A DNA stretch of 64,000 nucleotides, from assembly GCF_003945595.2 (NCBI RefSeq), contig NW_024104898.1:2418001-2482000 (forward strand), written 5' to 3'. Origin of the DNA: Pipra filicauda. Its lineage: Eukaryota > Chordata > Aves > Passeriformes > Pipridae. The notes beneath the pieces were generated by a model. It was not told the DNA's origin and made no database searches. It saw only the letters and a list, made by a program, of their open reading frames with translations. Position numbers and translations under genes: made by a program. Shown in pieces: positions 23,111 through 34,797 of this stretch; the first letter of the stretch is position 1, and each line of letters starts with the position of its first letter.

Positions 23111-25849
23111 CCCCTGGAAAGGGAGGAAGATGAGTCTGATGGTTGAAGCAAGGACTTGAGGATTTGCTCCCAGCTGTGATGCTGACTCTCCCACCCAACC
23201 TGACAAAAAGGCTTTTTGAACTTGGCAAATGGTTGCTGCCTGCCATGGCTAGTTTCCTCCCCTGAGGAAAGCAAGCAATTCCTCATTTGATGCATCTGCA
23301 CCAGGCACAATGTTCTTGAATGTCTGAGACTTCTTTCCTTCCCCTCCCTCTGATTTTTGTGTTTAGGCAGGCAGGATCATAGGGCAATGTGAATGCTCGC
23401 TCCAGAGGGGGCCAGAGGAAGAAAAACCGATGACCAAATAACTTCAGAAGAACGGGAATTGCCTTCAGGGAGCTCCCCTTCATCCTGCGTTCTCATCAGC
23501 TGAGAGAGATTCAACATCGTCCTGCTCTGCTAGTCGCTGAATATTTTATGCCATGGCTACAACCAGTCCATTTGTATTCTGTTTCTCTCTTTCGTCATAT
23601 CTATTATAAACGAGTAGTGTCTGGGAACTCTCCCAGGGAAGATTTGCCTGGATGGCTATGGATATTTTATAGTCAAATTGTGAGAGTAAACCAGCTTTCA
23701 AGTTCTGTAGAGGGGGAAAAAAGGTAATAAAAGGGTTATTAAAAAAATAAATAAATGTCGGGATTTTATATGGCTTCTGTCCGTAGTGACAGAGCTTTGG
23801 TTTGCTCCAAAATGGAGCTAGGGTTGCTAGGAAAAGCTTGGGCTGGGAGATACCCTCTTGCAGGCACTGTCTGCCAACAGAAACAATCTGATACGCTCTT
23901 GCTAAATGCTACGGTTGGCTCAGCGGGGCTGGCACCTGGTTCAGTAGGACTGTGCTGGCACTAGGTGAGCCAGAGGTTGGGGCCACGACTGGAGGCATCA
24001 GGGATAGCCAGATATGTGGGAAGCAAGGCATGGCTCAGGATTGTAGCAACCCCATCTTTACCTTCATAATGTTGGATATGTGATATGGGTAGGAGGGCAG
24101 GGTCTGTCCCCTCATTTGACAGAAGGCCTACCGAGTCCTACACTCTCCTCTAACCCACGGTTAAAGAAGAAATGCTGAATAAACTTGCTTTACCCTAAAA
24201 ACTCTGAGAGGACTTCAGCCACTAGGGGTATCAAGCCTGGCACCATCCAAAAAATGTACAGCTTTCTGGAAGGGTTTCACAACTTCCATACAAGCAAAAC
24301 CAGCCAGGGAGTAATCAACACGCATTAGAAATTTAGATTGAGGTGGTGAAACAAGCACGTCCTGAACGCGGGTTTATTTGTGCACGTGCAGAGATGAGGA
24401 GAGCTATACCAGAGTGTTGCCAGTGTGGCAGTAAGGAAGAAGATCAAGTAGCGTAAGAGTTAGTAATTATCACAGTGGGAATGATGAAAACCAGACAAGT
24501 TCCGATTACTAGGCATTCTGATTTTTCCTGTAGAGGTCTCAGTTTCACCCTGCTGCCACAATATGCAAAAGAGAAGCCAAAATGGTTACAGAATATTGTG
24601 ACCTGCCCCGAAAGAAACTCCAGTGTTGAGCAGATACAAGATACCAAGTTTCAATCTGCAGAGAGATACAGAGTGGGTTTGCTAGACCAAGTCACGTATT
24701 GCACATATTCACGTATTCTGGGACAAGAGAAAAAGAACATTTTCTCATTTAGTTCTCTTTCATTCTCTGACTCTATCTAGTCAGTCTAATTTTAAAATAA
24801 TTTATTCCCTCTCAGCTCAGCAGCACCCACACTGGAAATAATCATTTGACATTAGAGTCTATCCACCTTGTACAAATTTATCAGCCCCTTTGTGCAACAA
24901 AAGCAAAATGGAGAGCAGGCAGGGGCCACAACATTAGGTATGAAGAGAAAAATCAACAGATGTAAAAGGCATCTGAAGCTGAGGAACAGAAAATGGCACT
25001 TAGTGGCTTTCTTAGATTTTGGGAGTTAGTGTAGCTTTTGCTCTGGGTAATTTGCTGGTGGAGCAAATGAGTAAAGAGTTAAAATGCTAAAAGCAAAAAA
25101 CCTATAATTAATTGATTCCCTGGTATGACCAGTTCATCCCATTTCCAGACAGACTGCCCAATGAGAGCTGTAAAACAGAGCTCTTGTCCAAAAGCAAGCA
25201 AAAGTTGATGGCTTTTACTTTACCTGTGAATGAACTTGGGATATGACACACAGTTGTATTTTCAAAGCAAAGAAAGCAAAAGAGGCCTCCTCTCCCTACA
25301 TCTTTCCTTGCCAGTCTCCCACCAGTCTGGCCCAGTCTTCACTGAAGTTACAAAAAATGAGATCCCTCTCCAAGCCTCCAGGACATGCAGGAATTAGGCA
25401 GCAGAGCTGACTTACCATGAGGGCTAGCTGCAGGAACATGCGAGTTTGCCAGACATCATTAACAGCTGGACTCGGTCAGCTAAGCGGGACCAGCAAGTTC
25501 AGGAAAACCTGGTGTGAGCCAACATTGACAGTGCTCTTCTGTCTGAGCATCCTGCCCCTGCCAGCTTGACTACAGCATGGAGCAGCCTGTCTGCAGGGGA
25601 AATAGAGGTGTGTGCAAACACCTTTGACCTAGTCTGACCCCTCAGAAGAAAGACACAAGACGGAGACCTGCTCAGTGAACCACAGACCAGCACCCATGGT
25701 TGTCAGGGTTTCAGCCTTGCCCAGATTTTGTAGTTAAACTTCTCAGCTGTGCCACAAGTGAACAGAAGTGTGGTGACCAGACTCAGGAGTGTACTTCCTC
25801 CCAGTGACATCTACAGTGCTGAGCAGAGAGCTGTTAATTAACCCCGTTT

Positions 25850-26045
25850 ATTGAAGGGCGGACACATTCCTGCCTGGGCCCTGATTTTTCAGTCAGGCTC
25901 CAGTCCAGCAGGTGATTAATAACCCAGTGTGCTGTGGGAAGAGTGCATCTATTATTCAAATTAATGAAATTATAATCAAGAGGTGACAAATTAGCAATTG
26001 CTCCTTGACTGGATATGGAAACTCATTAGTGTGCCAGGCACTTCT
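25850..26045. promoter_or_regulatory. Candidate conserved non-coding block near a MAM exon
   Basis: AT-rich, repeat-free sequence with a high density of TAAT/ATTA homeodomain core motifs (TTAATTAACC, TGATTAATAACC, AAATTAATGAAATTATAATC, AATTAGCAATTG). It lies 420-615 bp downstream of the MAM part 2 donor. This is a composition-based suggestion only; no alignment was available. Confidence 0.25.
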
Positions 26046-26465
26046 GGGGTGCTCGCTGCACTCACGGGCTTACAGTTAGAGAAAAGGGAGTCAGGCAGAC
26101 CAGACAGCCCCTTGGCACAGCTGGGGGAACACACATCTTGCCCACCCTAAAATAGCTACAGCCACTGCAGAGTTCTCTGGTCCCACAAGACCCCTTAACC
26201 TCCACCTCTTCTTCATTGGACAGACTGATTGCAAGGTACTGCCCCAAGGAGGGGCTGCAACAGTCTCAAAGCCCTGACACTGCTGGAATGTGTTATGGGA
26301 CAAGTATTTGAAAGCAGCAGCCCACCCCGGTGCTGTGAACTCTGGAGTAGAACTCCTGCCCTCCTGAATCGCTGGTTGCAGGCACAGCTGGTGGAGTGAG
26401 AGGCTGGAGATCTTCCCCAACAGCCTTCTTAAGGCTGGGGTTACCCTTCCCTGGAGGGTACTCAC

Positions 26466-26600
26466 CGATGTGCTTCCCATACATGTGGTAGTAGAAGGAG
26501 ACACAGTAGTACTTGGCAGTAATGTTGTAGAGGGGGCTGATGAGCCGGGCTTTGTCTCCTGTCACCCGGGGTCGGGACGCCTCAATGAACATGTAGTAGC
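26466..26600 (-). CDS. MDGA1: MDGA1 exon: MAM domain, part 2
   Basis: This 135-nt exon, phase 1 at both ends, encodes [20 protein letters not shown], then [20 protein letters not shown] and GKHIG. It holds the third conserved MAM cysteine (YYCVSF), the F-YHMYG signature of the central beta-strand, and one N-glycosylation sequon (NIT). The acceptor reads CTGTAG and the donor GTGAGT. Only 1.2 kb separates it from the previous MAM exon, while the next intron is 16.9 kb. Confidence 0.95.
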
Positions 26601-27817
26601 CTACAGAACAAGAGAGAAAGGTGGGGAAAGGCAGCATGCACTGTTTCTCCCTTCTTGCAAGCTATGGGAAGCCAGTGGCTGGGAAACTACTCGTCCTCTG
26701 GGAGACATGGCCTTGCTCTTCCCAACTGCTCTGCATCCAGTGTGATCCTGGCCAGAGACACTTGCAGGATGTCTGCAGTGCCTCTTCTGCCTTTACAGTA
26801 TTTAGGGGAGAGCGGGAGAGATAGGCATCTGCAGACCGGCGCTGTGAGCGCCTGCAGCAGGTGAATCCCTGAACGTGCACACACACACATCTGTCTGTGT
26901 GCAAAACGAGCCTTCCTGCTGCAGCACATGGACCCCAGAACTGACTCCATGGTGTAAGGAGAAAACCAGAAAGAGAAGGCAGAAAGCATTCCCAACTAAT
27001 TTCTCCCCCTCAAGCAGAGAGAGAGAGGATTCGGTATATCTGGCCTAAACAATATTGTTGTCTAAAGAGAACAATACTAACGTAGTAGTTAACAGCCCAG
27101 GGAGGAACAGATTAGCTATTTAACTTGTTGACATAATTTTCAATGCTCAATCAGGTCGGTGTACTGAAAACTAATGGGAAAAGCCATTTCCTTAGCTGGC
27201 CATTGGATATTTCCCATTTTTTTTGAGTTCAAAGATATGTGCTTGCATACAAATTTACTTTCCTCGTTAGAGAAAGATGGAAATAATATCCAGCTAAAAC
27301 AGGAGCATGTGCTCCATTCACAGCTAGCATGAGCAAAACATAACACCAGTCTCCTCCAGCTACGAGGTGAGGTGGCTCCTGTCTCTCATCCTCCTGCTTG
27401 GCACTAAGGAGATCTGTTTGCCTCCCTGAGACCTTCTTTGAGGAAAGAGCTGGCTAAAACCAGCAGAGTCATTTCTAGGTGTTAGAGATGTTCTCGTACT
27501 TGTTTATCCTTTTTTAACTTCAAAACAAGCATCAAACAGTACAAGGGCATCAGGCAGCAGGCAATTAGCTGGTAACAAGAACTAATGCTCACACTATTCC
27601 CTTCAACAAAGTCGTGGGTGTTTTAATTGTGTGTTTAATGCCAATCAGTAACATGCAAATTAACTGCCTGCTCCCTGCACCCTGCACGGAGGAGAAGTGT
27701 GCTGTGTGGAAAGCAGATCAGCCCTCCACCAGCTCCCAGAGCCGCAAGACTCCTGACAAGCAACGGCGTGCATCTCACCCCCCAGCCAAGCCGGAAGAAA
27801 CCCAGATGTGTGCCTAC
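26601..27817 (-). other. MDGA1 intron between MAM parts 1 and 2
   Basis: A 1217-bp intron with donor GTAGGC and acceptor CTGTAG. It holds a short (CA)n at 26879-26890 and no recognisable element otherwise. Confidence 0.85.
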
Positions 27818-27970
27818 CCTCTGGCGTACCGCTGATGTCCGTGGGGGGCCCGGTGTTGACGGTGCGCTTGGGGTTCTGGGTGAGGGCATTCTGCCGGGTC
27901 CAGTCAAAGTTGTCCATCTTGTCCTGCATGAAGCCGCAGATCTTCTCGTCCTCAAAGCGGCAGGTGTTAT
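27818..27970 (-). CDS. MDGA1: MDGA1 exon: MAM domain, part 1
   Basis: This 153-nt exon, phase 1 at both ends, opens the MAM domain with DNTCRFEDEKICGF, which supplies the first two of the four conserved MAM cysteines and the FE-D motif. It continues with the DNFDWTRQNALTQNP block and ends at TDISGTPEG. MAM domains are extracellular beta-sandwich modules of about 160-170 residues that support adhesion and homophilic contact in receptors such as meprins and RPTP-mu (family knowledge). The acceptor is CCACAG and the donor GTAGGC. The 52 residues from Asp to Gly are close to human MDGA1 and distinct from MDGA2. Confidence 0.95.
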
Positions 27971-28109
27971 CTGTGGGGAAGGAAGGGAAAGGGCTGGTCA
28001 GCTGCTGCTTTTCAAACCTCCTCCCCAAGCTGCCTGGGTGCTTGCAGCACTGCTACGTCCCTGTGTTGAGCCGGGGGCAGATGGACAGCCCTCGACCTCA
28101 GGAGGAGGC

Positions 28110-28400
28110 TGAAAAGGAATGTATCACAGAAATCACAGAATGGGTTGAGTTGGAAGTGACCTCAAAGATCATCCAGTTCCAAACCCCCCGCCATGGGCAG
28201 GGCTGCCATTCACTACATCAAGTTGCTCAGGGCCCCACCCAATCTTGCCTTGGACACTTCCGTGGATGGGGCACCCATAATATCTCTGGGCAGCCTGTTC
28301 CAGTGCCTCACCACTCTCTGAGGAAAGAATTAACTCCTAACATCAAATCTAAATCTCCACTCTTTTAGCTTAAAAATATTCCCCATTGTCCTATCACTAC
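28110..28400 (-). mobile_element. CR1 LINE 3' end
   Basis: The plus strand is antisense CR1: ATCACAGAATGGGTTGAG, TTGGAAGTGACCTCAAAGAT, CATCCAGTTCCAAACCCC, GCCATGGGCAGGG, then the TCTGGGCAGCCTGTTCCAGTG block and TGTCCTATCACTACC. This is a different CR1 subfamily from the 20035-20290 copy, judged by the CCATGGGCAGGG block. It lies 140 bp into the intron from the MAM part 1 acceptor. Confidence 0.9.
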
Positions 28401-29667
28401 CCATGATATATCCATGATTAGTATTATTATGGAAGGGTTAATGCAGTCTGATGGATGTGATGGTCTGACAAAACAGAATAAAGCCAATATAGCTAAAGTG
28501 AAAGAGAGATTCTGCTGAGAGATCTGAAGGGGCAAATGTAGAGGAGGGTAAAAAGAGCATTGAAGGCAAACAGGCTACAAGGGCTTTTATATCAGAAAAA
28601 CTAGATAGTAGAATAATTTCCCCAGGAGAGAGGAAAAAGCGCCAGCAGATGACCCCCCTTTAGACTATATATTTAACTAAACTATGACACACATGAAAAA
28701 AAATCAGCTGTGGAGAAGAGGTCAGCTCAGTGTGACAAATGTGTCATTTGGCTAGAGTACATCCAATTTATACCAGCTAAAAGGCACATTTGATTTTGAG
28801 CTTATGCTGGTTCCCCTAACAAAATAAGTCATGTAGGTAAAAGATTTTCATGTAGGATCAGCCACATGTGCAATAGGGCTCGCTTTTATTACTACCACAA
28901 GACAGTTACACCCTACAGCAATATTGTAAGACAGGTGAAAAATCTTGTGCATAGACATAAACCAATATGGACTTGCAGAGACTGGAATGAATAGGACATA
29001 ACAACACTGAAGATTGTAACTTTTGTGTTAAAAAGGTAGTTCCTGAGTCACAAAAACAAAGGCCAAAGACCAGCTTTATGCTGCTGATGCAATAGGAGAG
29101 GGATGGATGAAACAGGCAGAAAAGAAAGAGAAAAGAGGTCCAAGACCCAGAACGAAAACTGCTCTGTGTTTTGAGAGGTCTCTGGGCAAAAACTCGAGCT
29201 GGGTGGAGAATGGGCTGAGCATGGATCTCAGACCTTGCAAGTGGTCATCCAAACAGATATCAAAAGTCTGTACACCCCTGCCACCCCTGTGGCAGGGATT
29301 TGGGTTCCACTTTCTTGCCTGTCTCTTTCCAGCATCCCACCAACACAGTGAGGAAAGAGGGGGCAGCCTTCTGCTGTGGCCAGCAAAAATGTCTTTGCCA
29401 GCATAGGCTAGACACTGTGTGGCAAGCCAAGGGCTTGGTTCACAGACCAGGGCAGCTGGGTTTTCCACAAATTCAGCTGGAAATGCTTCTCTTTCGAGCT
29501 CTGCACAGCCATCAGGAGCTTGGCTGGGCTGGCCACTTAACTGCTGATTAACCCTGGCTAAGTGCTTTCCATTCAATCTGCTCATTTCTAATTAGCATCC
29601 AAATCCAAATTAGCCACTGCTCTGCAGTGCCTAGCACAGAGGTGGAATGGCATCTGGAGCTGAGGAC

Positions 29668-29750
29668 AAGGGAGGAGAGGGGAGGAGATGATGGGGCAGA
29701 TGCAGGTGGGGGGGCTGAGAAAGGGTAACTGTGTGGGATGGGGGGGGCCT
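29668..29750 (+). other. G-rich tract, possible G-quadruplex
   Basis: The plus strand has many G runs of three to eight bases within about 80 bp, so a G-quadruplex is possible on the strand opposite to the MDGA1 RNA. Confidence 0.4.
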
Positions 29751-30711
29751 TTTTCATTCCCCGGTACAGGGAAATGGAAGGAGAAAAGAGTGGTAAAGCA
29801 GCTTCTAAGGATCCTTCTTCAGCTCTCATGGCTGAGAGAAGGGAGTTCATGATTGTACCAGTGGTCTTCAAAGGAGGGGCTGGAGCCCACAAGCTTGCTG
29901 ATATTGCTGGGTTGTGTAATACCCCTGTTTTCTCTCTGCTGGACCAAAGACAAGCATTTCCATGACTTCAGCTCATGGGTTGCCAGCTGCAGTTAGAAGA
30001 GACAAGGTTTCTCTTAGAATGGCATTATCCTACACAGCAAAATCACCAGGAAACAAAGCAGAATCACCAGGACTCTCCTTTTGCAAAGGGACTGGGATTG
30101 TTTGCAATTCTGACACTATGATGCACATGGACCTTCAGAGAAAGGTGACATCTTTCTCCAGCACGAAATTACCTTAACAGGGAATATCAGGTGTAAAGCA
30201 GAGCTGGAAGCTGTAACACAGAGGTCAGCCAGGGAAGCGATTGAGAGGGAACAAATCCACAAATGAGGAGGCACAGACATCGAAGGAGAGGCAGATTAAG
30301 GAGAAAGCACAAGCTCAGGTGGAGATCAGAGAGAGCTGTGCAAGACAAGAGGACTGAAGACAGTATTCTCAGCTTAGCACCAAGGTCTGGTTGTACCAGC
30401 TGATGGACTACTGTGCCTCATTTGTAAGAAGTCCCACACACCTACGGGATGAGACTGCTCAGAAAAGATGCCTCGAAAGCCCAAAGAAAACTCTTTTAAT
30501 GTCAAAACAGGGTCCCGATTGCATCCGCTGCTCTCACTCAACTGCGGCTAATTCCAGAAGGCAATGCTTATAGCAGAGCACGTAAAATAGAGAACGGTCC
30601 TATGCATCATGGATCAACCAATGCTGTTGCGTAATTGACAACATGATCCAGCTTATGTGCAACACCACTTGCTGTGCGGGAGTTTATAACTACAGCACAT
30701 TACCTCTGCTT

Positions 30712-30922
30712 AGCTTGGGAGCTCAAGGCACTTTGCAATAACTAATGAACAAGGCTTCTTAACACCTCTATGGCATAGCAATGCCTCTTTCCATATATCT
30801 CCTGCCTTACACATGGGGAAATAGATGCCCAAAAGTATAGATAGGCACATTTAAGGTCACAGCAGGCAGTATCTAAGCTGGAAACAGAACCCAAGTGCTC
30901 TGACTCCCAGTCCTTTGGTTTA
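30712..30922 (+). mobile_element. Ancient MIR-like SINE relic
   Basis: The plus strand resembles the 3' two-thirds of an ancient amniote MIR-type SINE: GCTCAAGGCACTTTGCAA, ACATGGGGAAATAGATGC, TTTAAGGTCACAGCAGG, GAAACAGAACCCAAGTG, CTGACTCCCAGTCCTTTGG. The order and spacing of these blocks match the family core. It is highly diverged, and the boundaries are approximate. Confidence 0.65.
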
Positions 30923-31734
30923 AAACAAGCCACAGGAAGGCAAAGCTTTGTTGTTTCTCCGAGCTAGAAGTGGAGGTGCCATGAATAACTAGGAGATGTT
31001 CAATGTGGTTTGGGACACCACCAGCACATCACCTCTGTGTGGTTATCAGCAAAGCTTGCCAGGAGATACCTGGTAGATCCAGCCAAAAGAAAAACGTTTA
31101 AATGGCTTGCTGCGTCTCAAGAGGCCACAAAGGTGACCTGACTGATGACCCGGCTGTGTGAAGCAAATCTTCTTGAAGATTTACTCCATCTGCCAGGGAT
31201 CCTGGCTCAGCACCATGGTGCAAAGTGGTGCAATTAAGAAGTGGATTTAAACATTGAACACAGAATTTGTTCTCTGGATTGTTATATATGAGGTGGAGGT
31301 GGCAGAGGAGCTGGTTCCTCAAAGGCTGTCTTCACCAAACAGATTTCCTTGGCAAGTTTTGCAGTGGAGGCAGCTCAGTGCAGACATATTTGCACCTGGT
31401 TACAGACACCTCCATGCATTCCCAGGGGAGAGATCTCTGCTGTGGCTATTAGCAATTATTGTTGCTTTGCCTTCTTGAGGAATATAATGGAGATTTTCCT
31501 TTCAAGTCCTTAGGGGGAAACCATCCCTGGTTCTGAAATGCTGGATGTCAGATGAATACAAAAAATAATAATCCTGTTCTAGCTACAGCCTATGGGTGAT
31601 GGAGTGCACTTGAATAAAATTGCCTGCATCATTTAGCTGTGGTCTGAAGACTGAAACTGGCTTAGTGCATAAAGAAACATGCTCCAAGCCTCGGCTCCGT
31701 TGCAGACCTCTTGACTGACCCACAGGCTATCACC

Positions 31735-31830
31735 TTCTCTTTGGACATCAGTTTCCCCACCTAGAAAATGAAGACAATGAAAACTGTATTGAGACCTCAA
31801 AGTACATTGTGAACTAAGCAAAAACATTTA
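31735..31830 (-). mobile_element. Ancient MIR-like SINE relic
   Basis: The plus strand contains ATCAGTTTCCCCACCTAGAA, then AATGAAGACAATGAAA and CCTCAAAGTACATTGTGAAC, the antisense of the MIR central block that normally reads as cagtttccccatctgtaaaatg. A second short match (TAATATCTCCATCTGCAACA, then AGGGGATAATATGAT) follows at 31935-31980. Confidence 0.5.
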
Positions 31831-34544
31831 ACAGTCTCTTCCATTGTAATCTTCTAGAGCATTAATCACCAGTAATGGAAGAAAGCTTCACAATTACATA
31901 ACTGGATAGGTCATGCTGGATTGCTGTCTGGTTTAATATCTCCATCTGCAACAAGGGGATAATATGATCTACACAATTCTATTTGCCATTACGATACAAA
32001 AAATTGTCACCTTTTTTAACCTTTGCATTACACACATTCCTGAAGGACGGGTACAAATTTGAGTAATCCAACTCTACGCAGCAGGCTGGCATCTCATTCC
32101 CACATGTTCACACTCGAGCAACAACCTTAAATTCCTCTGGACTGTGAGGCATTATCAGAGACAGGACACACAAGCGCTAGATGGTAAGCAACGAACCATG
32201 GTAATCTACAACAACCAGCATTCGGCACAGATCACCACCCACTCTGCTTGTCCGTGGTCCCAAAACGTTTTAGCACCACACAGCCAGACTGCAGATACAT
32301 GAGAAACAATGTTGCTGCTCTGGAAGGGCAAGACACACTGGCCAATAGAACACTAAATCAGCTATCCAATATACTTCTTAATGACCTCATCACCAAGTCG
32401 CAAAGTTACATCTGGTAGAACCAGGGAAACCAAACCACCCGGTGTCGTCGATGAGCTGGAACAGTTTGTGGGGCAGCACCGCAGCATTTGGGTTAGAAAG
32501 CAAAGGTTATATCCAAATGAAATTACAGGGGAGAGGTAAAAAGGACAGAGCAGATTCACCAGCACCAGAATTTATTCATGACATTAAAATAATCAGTTAT
32601 TCTAAGAGAACTTTAAGATAATTCTTAGGCAGTTTCTTTAAATATAAATTCTGGTTTTTAGAACTAGATCAGCTAAATTTTAAGAGTCATCCTTACTGGT
32701 AACCTCTAAATATTAGAAATTCTCAATGTCTTTTGTTCACTTCCTCTGCTTTTCTTTTGCTTTTCCTTTAGAGCCCTGTACCTGGCTCTGTAACCATGCC
32801 ACACGCATGCCTGCCCCAATGTTATTAACATCTTATTAAGCTGAGAGAGAAAATGCATGAAGAAATAATTGTATTAAGTGACTCTCAGAGTTTGTAAATT
32901 AATCACCATTGTGCATGCCCTTGGATCAGGCTGCCAGAGGCATTAATCATCTAATCTTTGCTTTTCACTTGAGAGCTCTCAATGTTTGCTCCCAGAATTT
33001 GACTGGGCAGCCTAGCATGAACTTTTCCCTAGGGGCGGTGGTAGCAGAGGAACTAGGAAAAGAAGAGGTAGCAGGAGGGATTTCCTGTTACTGGGATGAC
33101 AATCTGAGAACTCAGCTGTGGTCCAAAGAAAGAGCTAAGAGCCTTTGGGCTCATATTTACTAGCAGCTGGTCTGAAAGGAAGGGTCATATCTGAAATCAA
33201 GTGCAGTAGGTCCCATTTTAGGCAGTCAGTCTCAAGATGTGAACTCATGGGCAAGACCCTCATGACTGGCCCAGAGGTCCCAGTATCCACCAGAGGCTGG
33301 GCAACTTACATCAAGGTGAAATCATAAGTGTTGGGTTTACTGCGTGAAAATACATGCATGGCTGTCATCCTCCACCATAGGCAAATTTAATGCAGTTGTT
33401 CTGTACTCAATCAAGTCGCCAAAGCAGCCCCAGGCAGGCAGTCTGAAGGTTCATCTTACAAAGACCCCAAGAGACTGGCACAATCAGGACTGAAGTTGCT
33501 CTGGCTCTACCAGTGATTTATATAGTGTAAAAGCAAGTGGCAAAAGGCCAGATTTTGTCACTTCGACCTGCAGGCTGGGATGCTTGCCTCCTCCAGCAAG
33601 TACCAAGAGACATACTCTGGAGTAGGTCCCTGGCAATATGCTCCATGGTTCCCAATGAGTCTTCTGTGGACAATATTTAAAGATGATCAGGAAGTGGAGA
33701 AAAGTAAGCAAATGGAATATGGAATTAGAGCGACAAATCCCTCTAACCCTGTAAGCAGCTCCTACTCTCAGGCAGAGTATGGCTCATCAAACCGTCCTCA
33801 GAGCGTGAGCTTGCAAGAATTAACACCTCATGGCTGCCTTAACAAGACAATCTCATATCCTGATTTTTGGCTGCCTTCTTCTCATGCTACCCTGCAGTGC
33901 AGCTGTAGCACTTACCTACACATACACAGAGTAATACATAAAAGCACTGAATGTGGAACCACCTGCTCCCCATGGACCATAAGCAAGTAGTCTGCCCTTC
34001 TCTGCTCAAGAGCTTTGCCTGGGCTTATAGATATCCAGCAACTGAAGCAAAGGGACTTTGTTTCATCCCCTGAAGATCACTCCACTACTGCTTACAGCAA
34101 GCTAGAATTCCTCTTTCCTGCTCGATGGGCACCATCACGTTCATGTTAAAGACCATCATTCTGAGACATTGTGTATTCTACTCTCAAAATCAATGGGAAC
34201 TCTGGGGACTCAACAAAGATGGGCCTGCATCTTGGCAGGAATGACCGAAAGGAAAATAAGCAAGTTAACAATGATGACACTGGAAGGGAAAAGAAAGGGA
34301 CTGTGTTCAAGAAGTTTGTGAGAGGAACCAGATCTGAGCTGGACACAGCTCCATACTAGCCTGCAGAGATATTAAGTGAGATCTTTTCTGGTCAGAAGAG
34401 GAGGGGAATATACATTCCTAAACATAGATTATTTTAGGGAACATTTAATAACCTTCTTACTGGAAGCAGACTGCTCATTTTAAAGGAGGGTGGTTTCAAG
34501 ATCACAGCCTATCCAGTCGCAGAGACATCAGGTGTGAATGAGAG

Positions 34545-34579
34545 GCATATCTCTGGTGTTTATCTCCGGTGTTTATCTC
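34545..34579. repeat. 14-bp tandem repeat, about 2.3 copies
   Basis: Units of the form ATCTCNGGTGTTT occur about 200 bp downstream of the micro-exon donor. It is a minor repeat. Confidence 0.7.
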
Positions 34580-34773
34580 CTGGCAATAATTTGAGGTGCA
34601 ACAAATGGCAGTATTTACTGGAAGCTTTAGCATATGCAATTTCATCCTCTTTTGGGGAAAAAGATTTGAAAAAGTCAGCTGTGTGTTCCAGTTGTTGGCT
34701 TGCCTTATCTGCTGGAGTACTTGACTAATATGCATTACATTCAAAACATAAACACGAAGGTGTTGTTGCTTAC

Positions 34774-34797
34774 CTGTTGGGTTGGGATAGTTGATTG
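34774..34797 (-). CDS. MDGA1: MDGA1 micro-exon: FN3-MAM linker
   Basis: A 24-nt exon, phase 1 at both ends, between TTCCAG and GTAAGC. Together with the flanking split codons it encodes PINYPNPT followed by Asp, the linker between the FN3-like domain and the first MAM cysteine. Human MDGA1 has an equivalent linker, which supports the call. It is too short for ordinary ORF detection and was found from the gap between neighbouring exons and its exact splice consensus. Because its length is a multiple of three, skipping it would remove eight residues without shifting the frame. Confidence 0.92.

Larger units (their letters stand above)
9594..26465 (-). other. MDGA1 16.9-kb intron within the MAM domain
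   Basis: Intron with donor GTGAGT and acceptor TTACAG. Contents identified: an old CR1 fragment (9915-10330), a 24-bp tandem duplication (16613-16660), a CR1 tail (16706-16763), a CR1 3' end (20035-20290), a CR1 endonuclease-RT segment (20935-23110), and small tandem repeats. The stretches 10331-16600, 16764-20034, 20291-20934 and 23111-25850 show no gene, RNA or repeat family that I can recognise. A candidate conserved block lies at 25850-26045. Confidence 0.85.
27971..34773 (-). other. MDGA1 6.8-kb intron before the MAM domain
   Basis: Intron with donor GTAAGC and acceptor CCACAG. Identified contents are a CR1 3' end (28110-28400), a G-rich tract (29668-29750), MIR-like SINE relics (30712-30922, 31735-31830, 31935-31980) and a 14-bp tandem repeat (34545-34579). 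Homeodomain-core-rich sequence occurs at 29540-29620 and 32820-32955. The intervals 28401-29530, 29760-30700 and 32956-34540 show nothing I can name. Confidence 0.85.

Noticed and set aside
27808..28368. 186-residue plus-strand open frame
   Set aside because: It runs antisense across a MAM exon, intron and a CR1 3' end. The composition follows the CR1 and exon antisense; no domain.
29076..29585. 169-residue minus-strand open frame
   Set aside because: No motif, no splice-site pairing with MDGA1 phases, and no similarity to the known MDGA1 domain order.
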